From positions 2,046,001-2,110,000 of the forward strand of contig NZ_CP049257.1 of the NCBI RefSeq assembly GCF_011046535.1: DNA of 64,000 nt, in the 5' to 3' direction. The position numbers and the translations under genes are program-made. The stretch is from Nocardioides anomalus (GTDB taxonomy: Bacteria > Actinomycetota > Actinomycetes > Propionibacteriales > Nocardioidaceae). Below the pieces are notes generated by a model. That model searched no databases and was not told the origin of the DNA. It was given only the letters and a program-made list of their open reading frames with translations. Every line of letters starts with the position of its first letter. Position 1 is the stretch's first letter. This document shows positions 48,481 through 57,483 of the stretch, in pieces.

Positions 48481-50046
48481 ATGGCAGTCCAAGGCGACCA
48501 GGTCCACGACGACGACGAAGCGCACCTCGCCAGACTCGGCTACAAGCAGGAGCTCAGCCGGTCGTGGTCGGGGTTCTCGAACTTCGCGATCTCGTTCTCG
48601 ATCATCTCGATCCTGGCCGGCTGTCTCACGACGTACGGCGCGGGCATCGCGAACGGCGGGCCGGTCTCGATCTCGTGGTCGTGGCCGATCATCTCGGTCT
48701 TCATCCTCATCATCGGCTTCACGATGTCCGAGCTGGTCTCGGCCATGCCGACGTCGGGCGGCATCTACTACTGGGCGTCCAAGCTGGGCGGGCCGGCGGC
48801 CGGGTTCTTCACCGGGTGGCTCAACCTCATCGGCCTGGTGGCGGTGACGGCGTCGGTGGCCTACGGGTGCGCGACGTTCTTCGACCTGACGTTCATCGCG
48901 TGGGGGCTCTTCGACGAGTTCTCGCTCAACACGATCTTCGTGCTGTTCCTGGTGATCCTGGCGCTCATCACCGTCATCAACATCTTCTCCAGCCACCTGC
49001 TCGCGCTCATCAACAACATCTCGGTGTGGTGGCACGTCGCGGGCGCGGCGGTGCTGGTGCTCGTGCTGATCTTCGTTCCGGACCAGCACCTGAGCTTCTC
49101 GCAGGTCTTCAGCGACAAGTTCAACGGCTCCGGGTGGGCCGACGGGTCGACGAGCAGCTGGGTCTACTTCCTGGCCATCATCCCGTTCGGCTTCATCCTG
49201 ACCCAGTACACGATCACCGGGTTCGACGCCTCCGTGCACCTGTCGGAGGAGACCCAGGGCGCGGCCAAGACGGCGGCGCGCGGCATCTGGCAGTCGATCT
49301 TCTACTCCGCGGTGGGCGGCTACATCCTGCTGCTGGCGGTGACCTTCGCGATCCCGCAGGTCGACGGCAAGCCGGACTACGGGAGCATCCCGGCGGGCGG
49401 CGTGGCCTACGTCTTCGAGACGGCGATGGGCTCGAACTGGGCGGGGCTGCTGCTGTTCATCTCCTCGTGCGCGCAGCTGTTCTGCGCGACGGCGTGCCTG
49501 ACGTCGACGTCGCGGATGATGTTCGCCTTCAGCCGCGACCGGGCGGTGCCGGGCTCGCGGCTGTGGTCGCAGGTCAACGCCCAACGGACGCCGGCCAACG
49601 CGGTCATCTTCGCCGCGGTGCTCGGCGCGATCATCACGCTGCCGGCGCTCAAGTCGGTCAACGGCATCCCGACCGCGTTCTACGCGGTCACCTCGGTGTC
49701 GGTGATCGGGCTCTACTTCTCCTTCGCGATCCCGATCTTCCTGCGCTGGCGGGCCGGGGACTCCTTCGAGGTGGGCAGCTGGAACAACGGCAGCAAGTAC
49801 AGGTGGATGAACCTGCTCGCGGTCATCGAGATCATCGTGGTCGGGATCATGCTCATGCTGCCGACGTCGCCGTTCGGGGCGCCGTGGCGCGACGAGTTCG
49901 ACTGGGCGGCGGTCAACTACGCGCCGATCATGGTCGTGGGCGTCTTCCTCATCCTCGCGATCTGGTGGAACGCCTCGGCCAAGAAGTGGTTCACAGGTCC
50001 GGTCAACACCATCGACCAGGCCGTGGTCGAGGCGTTCGACGAGTGA
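48481..50046 (+). CDS. APC-superfamily amine/amino-acid permease (ACT family-like)
   Basis: 521 residues with 12 predicted hydrophobic segments. The N-terminal block LARLGYKQELSRSWSGFSNF before the first helix and the ELVSAMPTSGGIYYWASKLG loop match the amino acid-choline transporter branch (GABA, choline and related amines). The middle loop GFDASVHLSEETQGAAKTAARGI is the conserved intracellular segment of this family. It probably imports the amine processed by the divergent ligase operon. GAGGGGGCGGC precedes the ATG. It heads the permease-kinase-flavoprotein-Nudix gene run. Confidence 0.88.
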   Translation: MAVQGDQVHDDDEAHLARLGYKQELSRSWSGFSNFAISFSIISILAGCLTTYGAGIANGGPVSISWSWPIISVFILIIGFTMSELVSAMPTSGGIYYWASKLGGPAAGFFTGWLNLIGLVAVTASVAYGCATFFDLTFIAWGLFDEFSLNTIFVLFLVILALITVINIFSSHLLALINNISVWWHVAGAAVLVLVLIFVPDQHLSFSQVFSDKFNGSGWADGSTSSWVYFLAIIPFGFILTQYTITGFDASVHLSEETQGAAKTAARGIWQSIFYSAVGGYILLLAVTFAIPQVDGKPDYGSIPAGGVAYVFETAMGSNWAGLLLFISSCAQLFCATACLTSTSRMMFAFSRDRAVPGSRLWSQVNAQRTPANAVIFAAVLGAIITLPALKSVNGIPTAFYAVTSVSVIGLYFSFAIPIFLRWRAGDSFEVGSWNNGSKYRWMNLLAVIEIIVVGIMLMLPTSPFGAPWRDEFDWAAVNYAPIMVVGVFLILAIWWNASAKKWFTGPVNTIDQAVVEAFDE

Positions 50047-50053
50047 GCTGAGC

Positions 50054-50956
50054 GTGCCTGGCGACCTGGACCGCCTCGCCACGCTGGCGGGGCGGTCCTG
50101 GCGCGCCAGCGAGCTGCCGGGCGGGCTGACCAACCACAACCTGCACGTGGTCACCGACGACGACGGGCCGCCGCTGGACCTGGTCGTCCGCTGCTCGTCC
50201 GGTGACGCCGCGCTGCTCGGCATCGACCGGGACGCCGAGCACGTCAACACCGCCCGGGCCGCGACGGCGGGGGTCGGGGCTGCGGTGGTCGAGTACCGCC
50301 CCGACCTCGCGATGCTCGTCATCGAGTACCTCCACGCCGAGGCGCTCCAGGACGCCGACTTCACCGACGCCGGGGTGCTCGGGCGCGCGGCCCGCGCCTG
50401 CCGGCAGCTCCACGCCGGCCCGCGGTTCGTCGGCGACTTCGACATGTTCCAGCGCCAGGCCGACTACCGCCGCACGGTCCGCGAGCGCGGGTTCGCCCTG
50501 CCCCCGACGTACGACGACCACGCGGCCGCGTGGGCCGAGGTGCAGCGCGCGCTGCAGGTCCACCCGCGGCCCACGGTGCCGTGCAACAACGACCTGCTGG
50601 CGGCCAACCACCTCGACGACGGCGAGCGGGTCTGGCTCATCGACTACGAGTACAGCGGCAACAACGAGGCCTGCTTCGAGCTCGGCAACACCGCGACCGA
50701 GTGCGGCTTCACCCCCGAGCAGACCGAGGCGTGGGTCGAGGCGTACTTCGACCACCCGACCCGCGCGGACCTGGCCCGGGTGCGTCTCCAGACCCTGGTG
50801 AGCGCGTACGGCTGGTCACTGTGGGGCTTCATCCAGGCCGCCACCAGCCCCATCGACCACGACTTCTGGGCCTGGGGCCTCGAGCACCTCGAGCGGGCCG
50901 AGGCGGTGTTCGGCGGACCGGACCTGGAAGGCTGGCTGCGTGACGTCGCTGCCTGA
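50054..50956 (+). CDS. Choline/ethanolamine-kinase-like phosphotransferase
   Basis: 300 residues with the APH/choline kinase fold. The metal Asp lies in LIDYEYSGNNEACFELGN near residue 197, a match to choline kinases. The Brenner motif reads PCNNDLLAANHL near 177, where choline kinases have HNDLL, so the conserved His is Asn here while the catalytic Asp is kept. In this cluster it may phosphorylate choline or ethanolamine, or bind such a ligand. The GTG is 7 nt past the permease stop, and the end overlaps the next gene by 17 bp. Confidence 0.78.
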   Translation: MPGDLDRLATLAGRSWRASELPGGLTNHNLHVVTDDDGPPLDLVVRCSSGDAALLGIDRDAEHVNTARAATAGVGAAVVEYRPDLAMLVIEYLHAEALQDADFTDAGVLGRAARACRQLHAGPRFVGDFDMFQRQADYRRTVRERGFALPPTYDDHAAAWAEVQRALQVHPRPTVPCNNDLLAANHLDDGERVWLIDYEYSGNNEACFELGNTATECGFTPEQTEAWVEAYFDHPTRADLARVRLQTLVSAYGWSLWGFIQAATSPIDHDFWAWGLEHLERAEAVFGGPDLEGWLRDVAA

Positions 50957-53288
50957 TCGCGCGGAGGTGGTCATCGTCGGCGGGGGCGTCGTCGGCGCGT
51001 CCGTGGCCTACCACCTGGCCGCCCTCGGGACGACCGACGTGCTGCTCCTGGAGCAGGGCCACCTGTCGGGCGGTACGACGTGGCACGCGGCCGGGCTGGT
51101 CGGTCCGCTGCGCGCGAGCGAGAGCGGCACCCGCCTCGTGCAGTACTCCGCCCAGCTCTACGCCGAGCTCGAGGCCGAGACCGGGCTGAGCACCGGCTAC
51201 CGGGGGGTCGGCGGCGTGATCGTGGCGCGCACGCCCGAGCGGCTGGTCCAGCTCAAGCGCACCGCGGCCAACGCCGCGGCCTACGACATGCCGTGCGAGC
51301 TGGTCAGCCCGGAGCGCGCCCGGGAGCTCTGGCCGCCGATGCAGGTCGAGGACCTGCTCGGCGCGCTGTGGCTGCCCGGCGACGGCAAGGTCAACCCCAC
51401 CGACCTCACCCAGTCCCTGGCCAAGGGCGCGCGCCAGCGTGGAGTCACGGTGCGCGAACAGGTGCGGGTGACCGGCTTCGGGACCGACGGGCAGCGGGTC
51501 ACGAGCGTGCGCACCGACCGGGGCGACGTCGAGTGCGACGTCGTGGTCAACTGCGCCGGCCAGTGGGCGGCGGCCGTCGGCGCGCTGGCCGGCGTCACCG
51601 TCCCGCTGCACTCCTGCGAGCACTTCTACGTCGTCACCGAGGCCGTCGAGGGCACCCACCCGGACCTGCCGATCATGCGCGACCCGGACGGCTGGACCTA
51701 CTTCAAGGAGGAGGTCGGCGGGCTGGTCGTCGGCGGCTTCGAGCCCGAGGCCAAGCCGTGGCGCGCACCCGACGACCTGCCCTACCCGTTCGAGTTCCAG
51801 CTCCTGGAGGACGACTGGGAGCACTTCTCGGTCCTCATGGACGAGGCCGTGCGCCGGGTCCCGGTGCTGGAGCGCACCGGCATCCGGAAGTTCTACGACG
51901 GCCCGGAGTCCTTCACCCCCGACAACCAGTTCCTGCTCGGCCGCGCGCCCGAGCGCGACAACGTCTTCGTGGGAGCCGGGTTCAACTCGGTCGGCATCGC
52001 CTCGGCCGGCGGCGCCGGGCGGGCGCTGGCGGAGTGGATCGTGGCCGGCGAGCCGACCAGCGACCTCACCAGCGTGGACATCCGGCGGTTCTCGCCGTGG
52101 GCCGCGGACCCGTCGTACCTCCGCGACCGCGTGGTCGAGACCCTCGGCCTGCACTACGCGCTCCCGTGGCCCAACCGCGAGCCCGCCACCGCCCGCGACG
52201 TGCGCCGCTCGCCGCTGCACGAGCGGCTGGCCGAGCGGGGCGCGGTCTTCGGCACCCGCAACGGCTGGGAGCGACCGCTGTTCTTCGGCGGCGAGCTCGC
52301 CTACACCTGGGGCAAGCCCGACTGGCTGGCCGCGTCCGCACGCGAGCAGCGCGCGTGCCGCACCGGCGTCGCCGTCTTCGACCAGACCTCCTTCTCCAAG
52401 TACGCCGTCGAGGGGCCGGGCGCGCTCGAGGCGCTGCAGTGGGTGTGCGCCGCCGACGTCGACGTCCCGGTCGGACGCGTGGTCTACACGCCGTGGCTGA
52501 ACGAGCGCGGCACCTACGAGGCCGACGTCACCGTCGCCCGCACCGGTCCGGAGTCCTTCTGGATCGTCAGCTCGGCCGCCACCACGGTGCGCGACCTGGA
52601 CTGGCTGCGCCGTGCGGGCGGCATCGAGGCCACCGACCGCACCGACGACTTCTCGGTGCTGGGCGTCATGGGTCCGCAGGCGCCCGCGCTGCTCGGCTGG
52701 CCGGACGAGCCCCTCGGTGCCACCCGCACCACCACCGTCGCCGGCGTCGAGGTGCGCGCGACCCGGATGACGTACGTCGGGGAGCCCGGCTGGGAGCTCA
52801 CCGTGCCGGTGGACCGCGCGCTCGAGGTCCACGAGCACCTCGCGGCCGCCGGCGCGGTCGACGCCGGCTACAGCGCGCTGGAGTCGCTGCGGCTGGAGAA
52901 GGGCTACCGCGCCTTCCCGCGCGAGCTGTCCCCGGACCACTCGCCGGTCGAGGCCGGGCTGGTCTTCGCCACCGCGCTGCGGGGCGACAAGCCCTTCCTG
53001 GGCCGGGCCGCCCTCGAGGCCGCCCGCGCGGCCGGACCGAGGCACCGGCTCGTCTCCCTGGTCGTCGAGGACCCCGAGCCGATGCTCTGGGGCGGTGAGC
53101 TGGTGCTGCGTGACGGTGCCCCCGCGGGCCAGGTCACCAGCGCCGCCTGGGGGGAGAGCGTCGGCTCGTGCGTCGGTCTCGCCTACCTCCGCGTGGGCGA
53201 CGCACCGGTGACCGAGGGGAGCCTCGAGGTGGACGTGGCGGGGGAGCGGTACGCCGTGCGGGTCAGCCTCAGGGCACCATGGCCCTGA
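50940..53288 (+). CDS. Dimethylglycine/sarcosine dehydrogenase-like flavoprotein (DAO + GcvT domains)
   Basis: 782 residues. An N-terminal FAD domain starts EVVIVGGGVVGASVAYHLAA, and TTWHAAGLVG near residue 46 carries the His that binds FAD covalently in dimethylglycine and sarcosine dehydrogenases. The C-terminal ~400 residues are a GcvT-like tetrahydrofolate domain (KYAVEGPGALEALQWV onward, ending near PVTEGSLEVDVAGERYAV), which takes the released methyl as methylene-THF. It oxidises N-methylated glycines derived from choline. Its GTG start overlaps the kinase-like gene by 17 bp, and it is followed by a Nudix gene sharing a base (TGATG). Confidence 0.85.
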   Translation: MTSLPDRAEVVIVGGGVVGASVAYHLAALGTTDVLLLEQGHLSGGTTWHAAGLVGPLRASESGTRLVQYSAQLYAELEAETGLSTGYRGVGGVIVARTPERLVQLKRTAANAAAYDMPCELVSPERARELWPPMQVEDLLGALWLPGDGKVNPTDLTQSLAKGARQRGVTVREQVRVTGFGTDGQRVTSVRTDRGDVECDVVVNCAGQWAAAVGALAGVTVPLHSCEHFYVVTEAVEGTHPDLPIMRDPDGWTYFKEEVGGLVVGGFEPEAKPWRAPDDLPYPFEFQLLEDDWEHFSVLMDEAVRRVPVLERTGIRKFYDGPESFTPDNQFLLGRAPERDNVFVGAGFNSVGIASAGGAGRALAEWIVAGEPTSDLTSVDIRRFSPWAADPSYLRDRVVETLGLHYALPWPNREPATARDVRRSPLHERLAERGAVFGTRNGWERPLFFGGELAYTWGKPDWLAASAREQRACRTGVAVFDQTSFSKYAVEGPGALEALQWVCAADVDVPVGRVVYTPWLNERGTYEADVTVARTGPESFWIVSSAATTVRDLDWLRRAGGIEATDRTDDFSVLGVMGPQAPALLGWPDEPLGATRTTTVAGVEVRATRMTYVGEPGWELTVPVDRALEVHEHLAAAGAVDAGYSALESLRLEKGYRAFPRELSPDHSPVEAGLVFATALRGDKPFLGRAALEAARAAGPRHRLVSLVVEDPEPMLWGGELVLRDGAPAGQVTSAAWGESVGSCVGLAYLRVGDAPVTEGSLEVDVAGERYAVRVSLRAPWP

Positions 53289-53755
53289 TGCCCATCCCAG
53301 ACTTCATCGTCGAGCTGCGCGAGAAGATCGGCCACGACCGGCTCTGGCTGCCCGGCGTGACCGCCGTCGTGGTGCGCGACGACCAGATGCTCATGGTCCA
53401 GCGCGCGGACAACCATGCGTGGACCCCGGTGACCGGGATCGTCGACCCGGGCGAGGAGCCGGCCGTCGCGGCTCGCCGCGAGGCGATGGAGGAGACCGGC
53501 GTCGAGATCCGCGTCGACCGGCTGGCCAGCACCAGCGTGAGCGGCGAGCACGTCTACGACAACGGCGACCACGCCGTCTACCTCGACCTGACGTTCGCCT
53601 GCTCGTGGGTCTCCGGCGAGCCCTACGTCGCCGACGACGAGTCCGTGGACGCGCGCTGGTGGCCGCTGGCCGAGCTGCCGGCGATGAGTCCCTGGATGCG
53701 CGAGCGGGTCGAGGCGGCGCTCTCCGGCGAGCGCGAGGCCCGCTTCAAGGCCTGA
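53288..53755 (+). CDS. Nudix hydrolase
   Basis: 155 residues. The Nudix box GIVDPGEEPAVAARREAMEE plus TGV matches GX5EX7REUXEEXGU near residues 53-75 with all metal-binding Glu residues. Members hydrolyse nucleoside diphosphates linked to another group; substrate unknown. The ATG at 53288 shares a base with the dehydrogenase stop; an upstream ATG at 53279 would add three residues. Its link to amine breakdown is by position only. Confidence 0.85.
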   Translation: MPIPDFIVELREKIGHDRLWLPGVTAVVVRDDQMLMVQRADNHAWTPVTGIVDPGEEPAVAARREAMEETGVEIRVDRLASTSVSGEHVYDNGDHAVYLDLTFACSWVSGEPYVADDESVDARWWPLAELPAMSPWMRERVEAALSGEREARFKA

Positions 53756-53822
53756 GGAGCCGCCTCCCCAGGACCTCGCGTCCAGCCGGTCCCGGGGCCG
53801 GTCGGCGGATACGCTGGACGGC

Positions 53823-54923
53823 ATGGCTGTCCGGGCGCCTGGGGTGGTGCGAGCGCGTCTCGACGCGTGGCGCACGGGCTCGGTCCACGCCCAGTGGGCG
53901 ATCGCCGCCAGCCTGCTCGCCCTCATCGGCGTCTCGCTGGTGGTCTCGCTGACCAACCGCGGGCTGATGCCGCTCACGGCGTACTTCCTCTGGTTGCTCG
54001 TCGCCCGCATCCTGCTCAGCTTCCGCCCGCTGGTCCTGGTGGCGTCGTTCGACGCGGTCGTCGGCTCGCTGTCGCTGGTGCTCCCCGAGGAGATGACGCC
54101 GCTGCGCTGGGTCGCGGTGGTCGAGTTCCTGCTCTCGGTGGCCCTGGTGCTCTACGTCGCCAGCCGGTCGCGCAGCTCCCTGCCCGGCACGCTGAGCGAG
54201 GTGCTGCTCGTCGACCTCAAGGAGCGGCTCCAGGCCCAGGGCCGGGTGCCCGCGCTGCCCGAGGGCTGGGACTCGCAGACCGCGATGGTGGCCTCGCACG
54301 GCGACTCCTTCGCCGGGGACTTCCTGGTCGCCGACCTGCGCGACCGGCGCCTCGAGGTGATCCTCGTCGACGTCTGCGGCAAGGGCACGGCGGCCGGTCC
54401 GGCGGCGCTGCAGTTCGCGGGCGCCCTCGGCGGGCTCATCGGGGCGATGGCGCCGCTGGAGCTGATGCGGGCGGCCAACGCCTTCCTGCTGCGCCAGGGC
54501 GACGAGGCCTTCGCGACCGCCGTGCACCTGGTCGTCGACCTCGACACCGGCGCCTACCAGATCATCTCGGCCGGTCACCCGCCGGCGCTGCGCTGGGACC
54601 TGCCCCAGGGCGAGTGGCTCATCGACAACGCCCGCGGCACCGCCCTCGGCGTGCTGCCCGACCCCGAGCTCCACGTCAGCCAGGGGCGGCTCTTCCACGG
54701 CGAGGCGCTGCTGTTCTACACCGACGGCGTCGTCGAGACCCGGACCAGCCACCTCGACGCCGGCATCGCCTGGCTCCAGCACACCGCCCTCGACGCGGTC
54801 GGCTCCGGCTTCCGCGGCGCAGCCCGCCGGATCATCAACCAGGTCGACAGCGGCGACGACGACCGCGCCGTGCTCATCCTCAGCCGCAGCCCGGTCGCCA
54901 GCCGCGACCGCCAGCCGATCTGA
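53823..54923 (+). CDS. SpoIIE/PP2C-type serine phosphatase with membrane helices
   Basis: 366 residues. Four hydrophobic segments fill residues ~25-125 (WAIAASLLALIGVSLVVSL, LTAYFLWLLVARILLSF, LVLVASFDAVVGSLSLVL, VVEFLLSVALVLYVA). A cytoplasmic SpoIIE phosphatase domain follows, with the metal residues in GDSFAGDFLVADLRDRRLEV near residue 160, VDVCGKG near 185 and FYTDGVVETR near 298. Such phosphatases act on anti-sigma-factor antagonists in partner-switching; no partner gene is nearby. TACGCT (53810-53815) lies 7 nt before the ATG. Confidence 0.85.
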   Translation: MAVRAPGVVRARLDAWRTGSVHAQWAIAASLLALIGVSLVVSLTNRGLMPLTAYFLWLLVARILLSFRPLVLVASFDAVVGSLSLVLPEEMTPLRWVAVVEFLLSVALVLYVASRSRSSLPGTLSEVLLVDLKERLQAQGRVPALPEGWDSQTAMVASHGDSFAGDFLVADLRDRRLEVILVDVCGKGTAAGPAALQFAGALGGLIGAMAPLELMRAANAFLLRQGDEAFATAVHLVVDLDTGAYQIISAGHPPALRWDLPQGEWLIDNARGTALGVLPDPELHVSQGRLFHGEALLFYTDGVVETRTSHLDAGIAWLQHTALDAVGSGFRGAARRIINQVDSGDDDRAVLILSRSPVASRDRQPI

Positions 54924-54939
54924 GCGGCCCGCACGAGGC

Positions 54940-55863
54940 TCAGCGCGAGTACAGCTCCCGGATCACGTCCTCGATGTCCGGCTCCTGGACCGACAGGTCG
55001 GCCACGGCGTAGGCCGCCACGACGGCCGCGACCACCGGCGCGGCCGAGGCGTCGGCCGGGAAGGACAGCCACTGCCGCGGTCCCTCGACCCGCCTGACCG
55101 TGGCGCCGGGCACCTCGATCGGCGCCCGCTCGTCGACCAGGTCGACCACCAGCGTCCGCGTGGACCCGCCCTGGGCGTGCAGCCCGGCCAGCGTGCCGTC
55201 GTACACCGCCGTGCCGTGGTCGATGACCACCACCCGGCGGCACAGGGCCTCGATGTCCTGCAGGTCGTGCGTGGTGAGCAGCAGCGTGGTGCCGCGCTCT
55301 GCGTTGAGCGTGCGCAGGAACTCCCGCAGCCGGCCCTTGCTCACCACGTCCAGCCCGATGGTCGGCTCGTCGAGGTAGACCAGCTCCGGGTCGTGCAGCA
55401 GCGCGGCGGCGATGTCGCCACGCATCCGCTGGCCCAGGCTGAGCTGGCGCACCGGCACCGGGAGCAGGTCGCCCAGGCCCAGCAGCTCCACGAACTCCGC
55501 CAGGTTGGCGCGGTGCCGGGCCGGGTCGACCCGGTAGACCTTCTGCAGCAGGGCGAAGGAGTCCTGCAGCGGCAGGTCCCACCACAGCGTGGTGCGCTGG
55601 CCGAAGACCACGCCGATGCGCCGGGCCAGGTCGGTCCGGCGCCGGCTCGGGTCCACCCCCGCGACCCTGATCCGTCCCGACGTCGGCACCAGGATCCCGG
55701 TGAGCATCTTGATCGTCGTCGACTTCCCGGCGCCGTTCGGCCCGATGTAGCCGACCATCTCCCCGGCCTCGACGCTCAGGTCCAGGTCGCGCACCGCGAC
55801 CACGTCCGGCCGGCCCCGCACCTTGAAGCTGCGGCTCAGCCCCTCGACCTCGATCAGCGCCAT
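54940..55863 (-). CDS. ABC exporter ATP-binding protein
   Basis: 307 residues. Walker A is GPNGAGKST near residue 43; the signature is LSLGQRMRG near 143; Walker B is LVYLDEPTIGLD near 162; the switch His is in LLTTHDLQDIE. A C-terminal extension of ~70 residues is present. It is coupled (TGATG) to two membrane proteins upstream, making a three-gene exporter of the type with two dissimilar permeases. The LSLGQR signature is typical of this branch. Substrate unknown. Confidence 0.88.
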   Translation of the reverse strand: MALIEVEGLSRSFKVRGRPDVVAVRDLDLSVEAGEMVGYIGPNGAGKSTTIKMLTGILVPTSGRIRVAGVDPSRRRTDLARRIGVVFGQRTTLWWDLPLQDSFALLQKVYRVDPARHRANLAEFVELLGLGDLLPVPVRQLSLGQRMRGDIAAALLHDPELVYLDEPTIGLDVVSKGRLREFLRTLNAERGTTLLLTTHDLQDIEALCRRVVVIDHGTAVYDGTLAGLHAQGGSTRTLVVDLVDERAPIEVPGATVRRVEGPRQWLSFPADASAAPVVAAVVAAYAVADLSVQEPDIEDVIRELYSR

Positions 55864-56669
55864 CAGGACCCCGTGGAGCGGTAGGAGCGGACGCCGGCGC
55901 GCCACACGACGGCGGCCACGGCGGTGAACAGCACCGCCACGGCGGGGGAGAGCCACTGCGTCCAGCCCGGGTAGCCGAGCGGGTCGGGCTCGCCGAGGAC
56001 GTAGAGGCTGGGGTACCAGTTCACGAAGGCCAGCGGCACCACGAAGGTCAGCGCCTTGACCAGCTCGCCCGGGAAGATCGAGAGCGGGTACGCCGTCACG
56101 GTGACCCCACCGTAGGTGAAGGCGTTGGCCACCTCCGCGGCGTCGATGGTCCAGAACTGGACGCAGGCCAGCGCCACGAAGACGGCCACGAAGATGACCG
56201 TGGCCGAGGCCACCATCAGCACCGTGAGCAGCAGGCGGGGCGCCGTCCAGTCCACCGCGCCGCAGCCCCAGGCCAGCACCACCGCCGCCTGCGCGACCCG
56301 GGACACCCGGCGCAGCGCGAACTCGTCGGCGCAGACCTGCACCAGCAGCGGCACCGGGCGCACCATCATCTGGTCCAGCTTGCCGAGCCGGATCATCTGC
56401 CCGAGCCGCTCGGCCCGACCCGCGACCAGGTCGGCCAGCGCGAACGCCACCCCCGTGCCGCCGTACAGGAAGGCGACTTGGCGCAGCGTGAAGCCGCCCA
56501 GGTCGTCGACGTTCTGGAACAGGATCCAGATGCCGACGAACTCGATGATGTTGATGAGGAACCCGCCCACCACCAGCATGGCCCACGACACCGGGTAGGC
56601 GCGCGAGGCCCGCACCCACATCCGGGCGATCTGGCCGTAGCGGACCACCGGCTGCAGCAGCTCAGCCAC
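55863..56669 (-). CDS. ABC-2 family transporter permease (second subunit)
   Basis: 268 residues with six hydrophobic segments, starting VSWAMLVVGGFLINIIEFVG near residue 25 and ending AVAVLFTAVAAVVWRAGV. The EFVGIWILFQNVDDLGGFTL and LGKLDQMMVRPVPLLVQV blocks mark the ABC2_membrane_6/DUF990-type permeases that pair with a second permease and an ATPase. The GTG lies 8 bp inside the end of the upstream permease gene, so the genes are coupled. No homolog of known substrate is nearby. Confidence 0.8.
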   Translation of the reverse strand: MAELLQPVVRYGQIARMWVRASRAYPVSWAMLVVGGFLINIIEFVGIWILFQNVDDLGGFTLRQVAFLYGGTGVAFALADLVAGRAERLGQMIRLGKLDQMMVRPVPLLVQVCADEFALRRVSRVAQAAVVLAWGCGAVDWTAPRLLLTVLMVASATVIFVAVFVALACVQFWTIDAAEVANAFTYGGVTVTAYPLSIFPGELVKALTFVVPLAFVNWYPSLYVLGEPDPLGYPGWTQWLSPAVAVLFTAVAAVVWRAGVRSYRSTGS

Positions 56670-57462
56670 CCTGGACCACCACCTTGCGCTCGGCCAGCCG
56701 CAGCAGCCCCGCGCACGCGCCGAGCAGGACCCCGGCCCACAGCGCCTGCAGCCCGAGCGTGCCCACCACACCCCAGCCGTGGTGCTTGCCGAGCCACAGG
56801 TCGGCCGGGGCCTGGACGTACGACGCCCAGGGGAGCGCTCGCGCCAGGGTGCCGAACCAGCCCGGGAACAGCACGAGCGGCACGGTCAGCCCGCTGAAGA
56901 AGACCGCCGCGGTGCTGGCCAGGATCGCCGTGCCCTGGTCGTCGAGCACCCAGAAGGTGGTCATGGCCACCAGGAACCGGATGGCGAAGCTGACCAGCAG
57001 GGCCAGGACCACGCTCACCGCGACGGCCACGGCCGGCCACGGGCCGCCGGGCCAGCGCAGGTCGAAGAGCAGCGCGCCCACGACGGTCGGGACGAGGGCC
57101 CGGCTGAGGAGGTGGAAGGCGGCGCGGCCGAGGTCGGCCGCGAGGTACCACCCCAGCAGCCCCACCGGCCGGTAGAAGTCCAGAGCCACGTCGCCGGTCT
57201 TGATCCGGGTGGCCAGGTCGGTCGGCGAGCCGCCGCCCCACAGCGCGATCACCATGATCATGGCCTGGCCCAGCCACACGTAGGTGACGGCGTCGCGCAC
57301 GTCGTACCCGCCCGCGTCGGGGTTCTGCTCCCACACCGCGACCAGGACGAGGGCGTTGATGACACCGAAGACGCAGTTGGTGAAGATCCCCGCCAGCGTC
57401 GCCGCGGTGTAGGTGGAGTAGCGGCGGAACGAGCGCGTCGCGACGGCGACGTGCAGGCTCAC
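56662..57462 (-). CDS. ABC-2 family transporter permease (first subunit)
   Basis: 266 residues with six hydrophobic segments (TNCVFGVINALVLVAVW, AVTYVWLGQAMIMVIALW, AVAVAVSVVLALLVSFAIRF and others). IKTGDVALDFYRPVGLLGWY is the conserved cytoplasmic loop parallel to the LGKLDQMMVRPVPLL loop of the second permease, showing that the two are distant paralogues forming a heterodimer. It is the first gene of the exporter operon. GTG at 57462; TAGCCT on the minus strand lies about 18 nt upstream, implying a short leader. Confidence 0.8.
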   Translation of the reverse strand: MSLHVAVATRSFRRYSTYTAATLAGIFTNCVFGVINALVLVAVWEQNPDAGGYDVRDAVTYVWLGQAMIMVIALWGGGSPTDLATRIKTGDVALDFYRPVGLLGWYLAADLGRAAFHLLSRALVPTVVGALLFDLRWPGGPWPAVAVAVSVVLALLVSFAIRFLVAMTTFWVLDDQGTAILASTAAVFFSGLTVPLVLFPGWFGTLARALPWASYVQAPADLWLGKHHGWGVVGTLGLQALWAGVLLGACAGLLRLAERKVVVQGG

Positions 57463-57483
57463 TGCTGGATCACCGGCGCGAGG

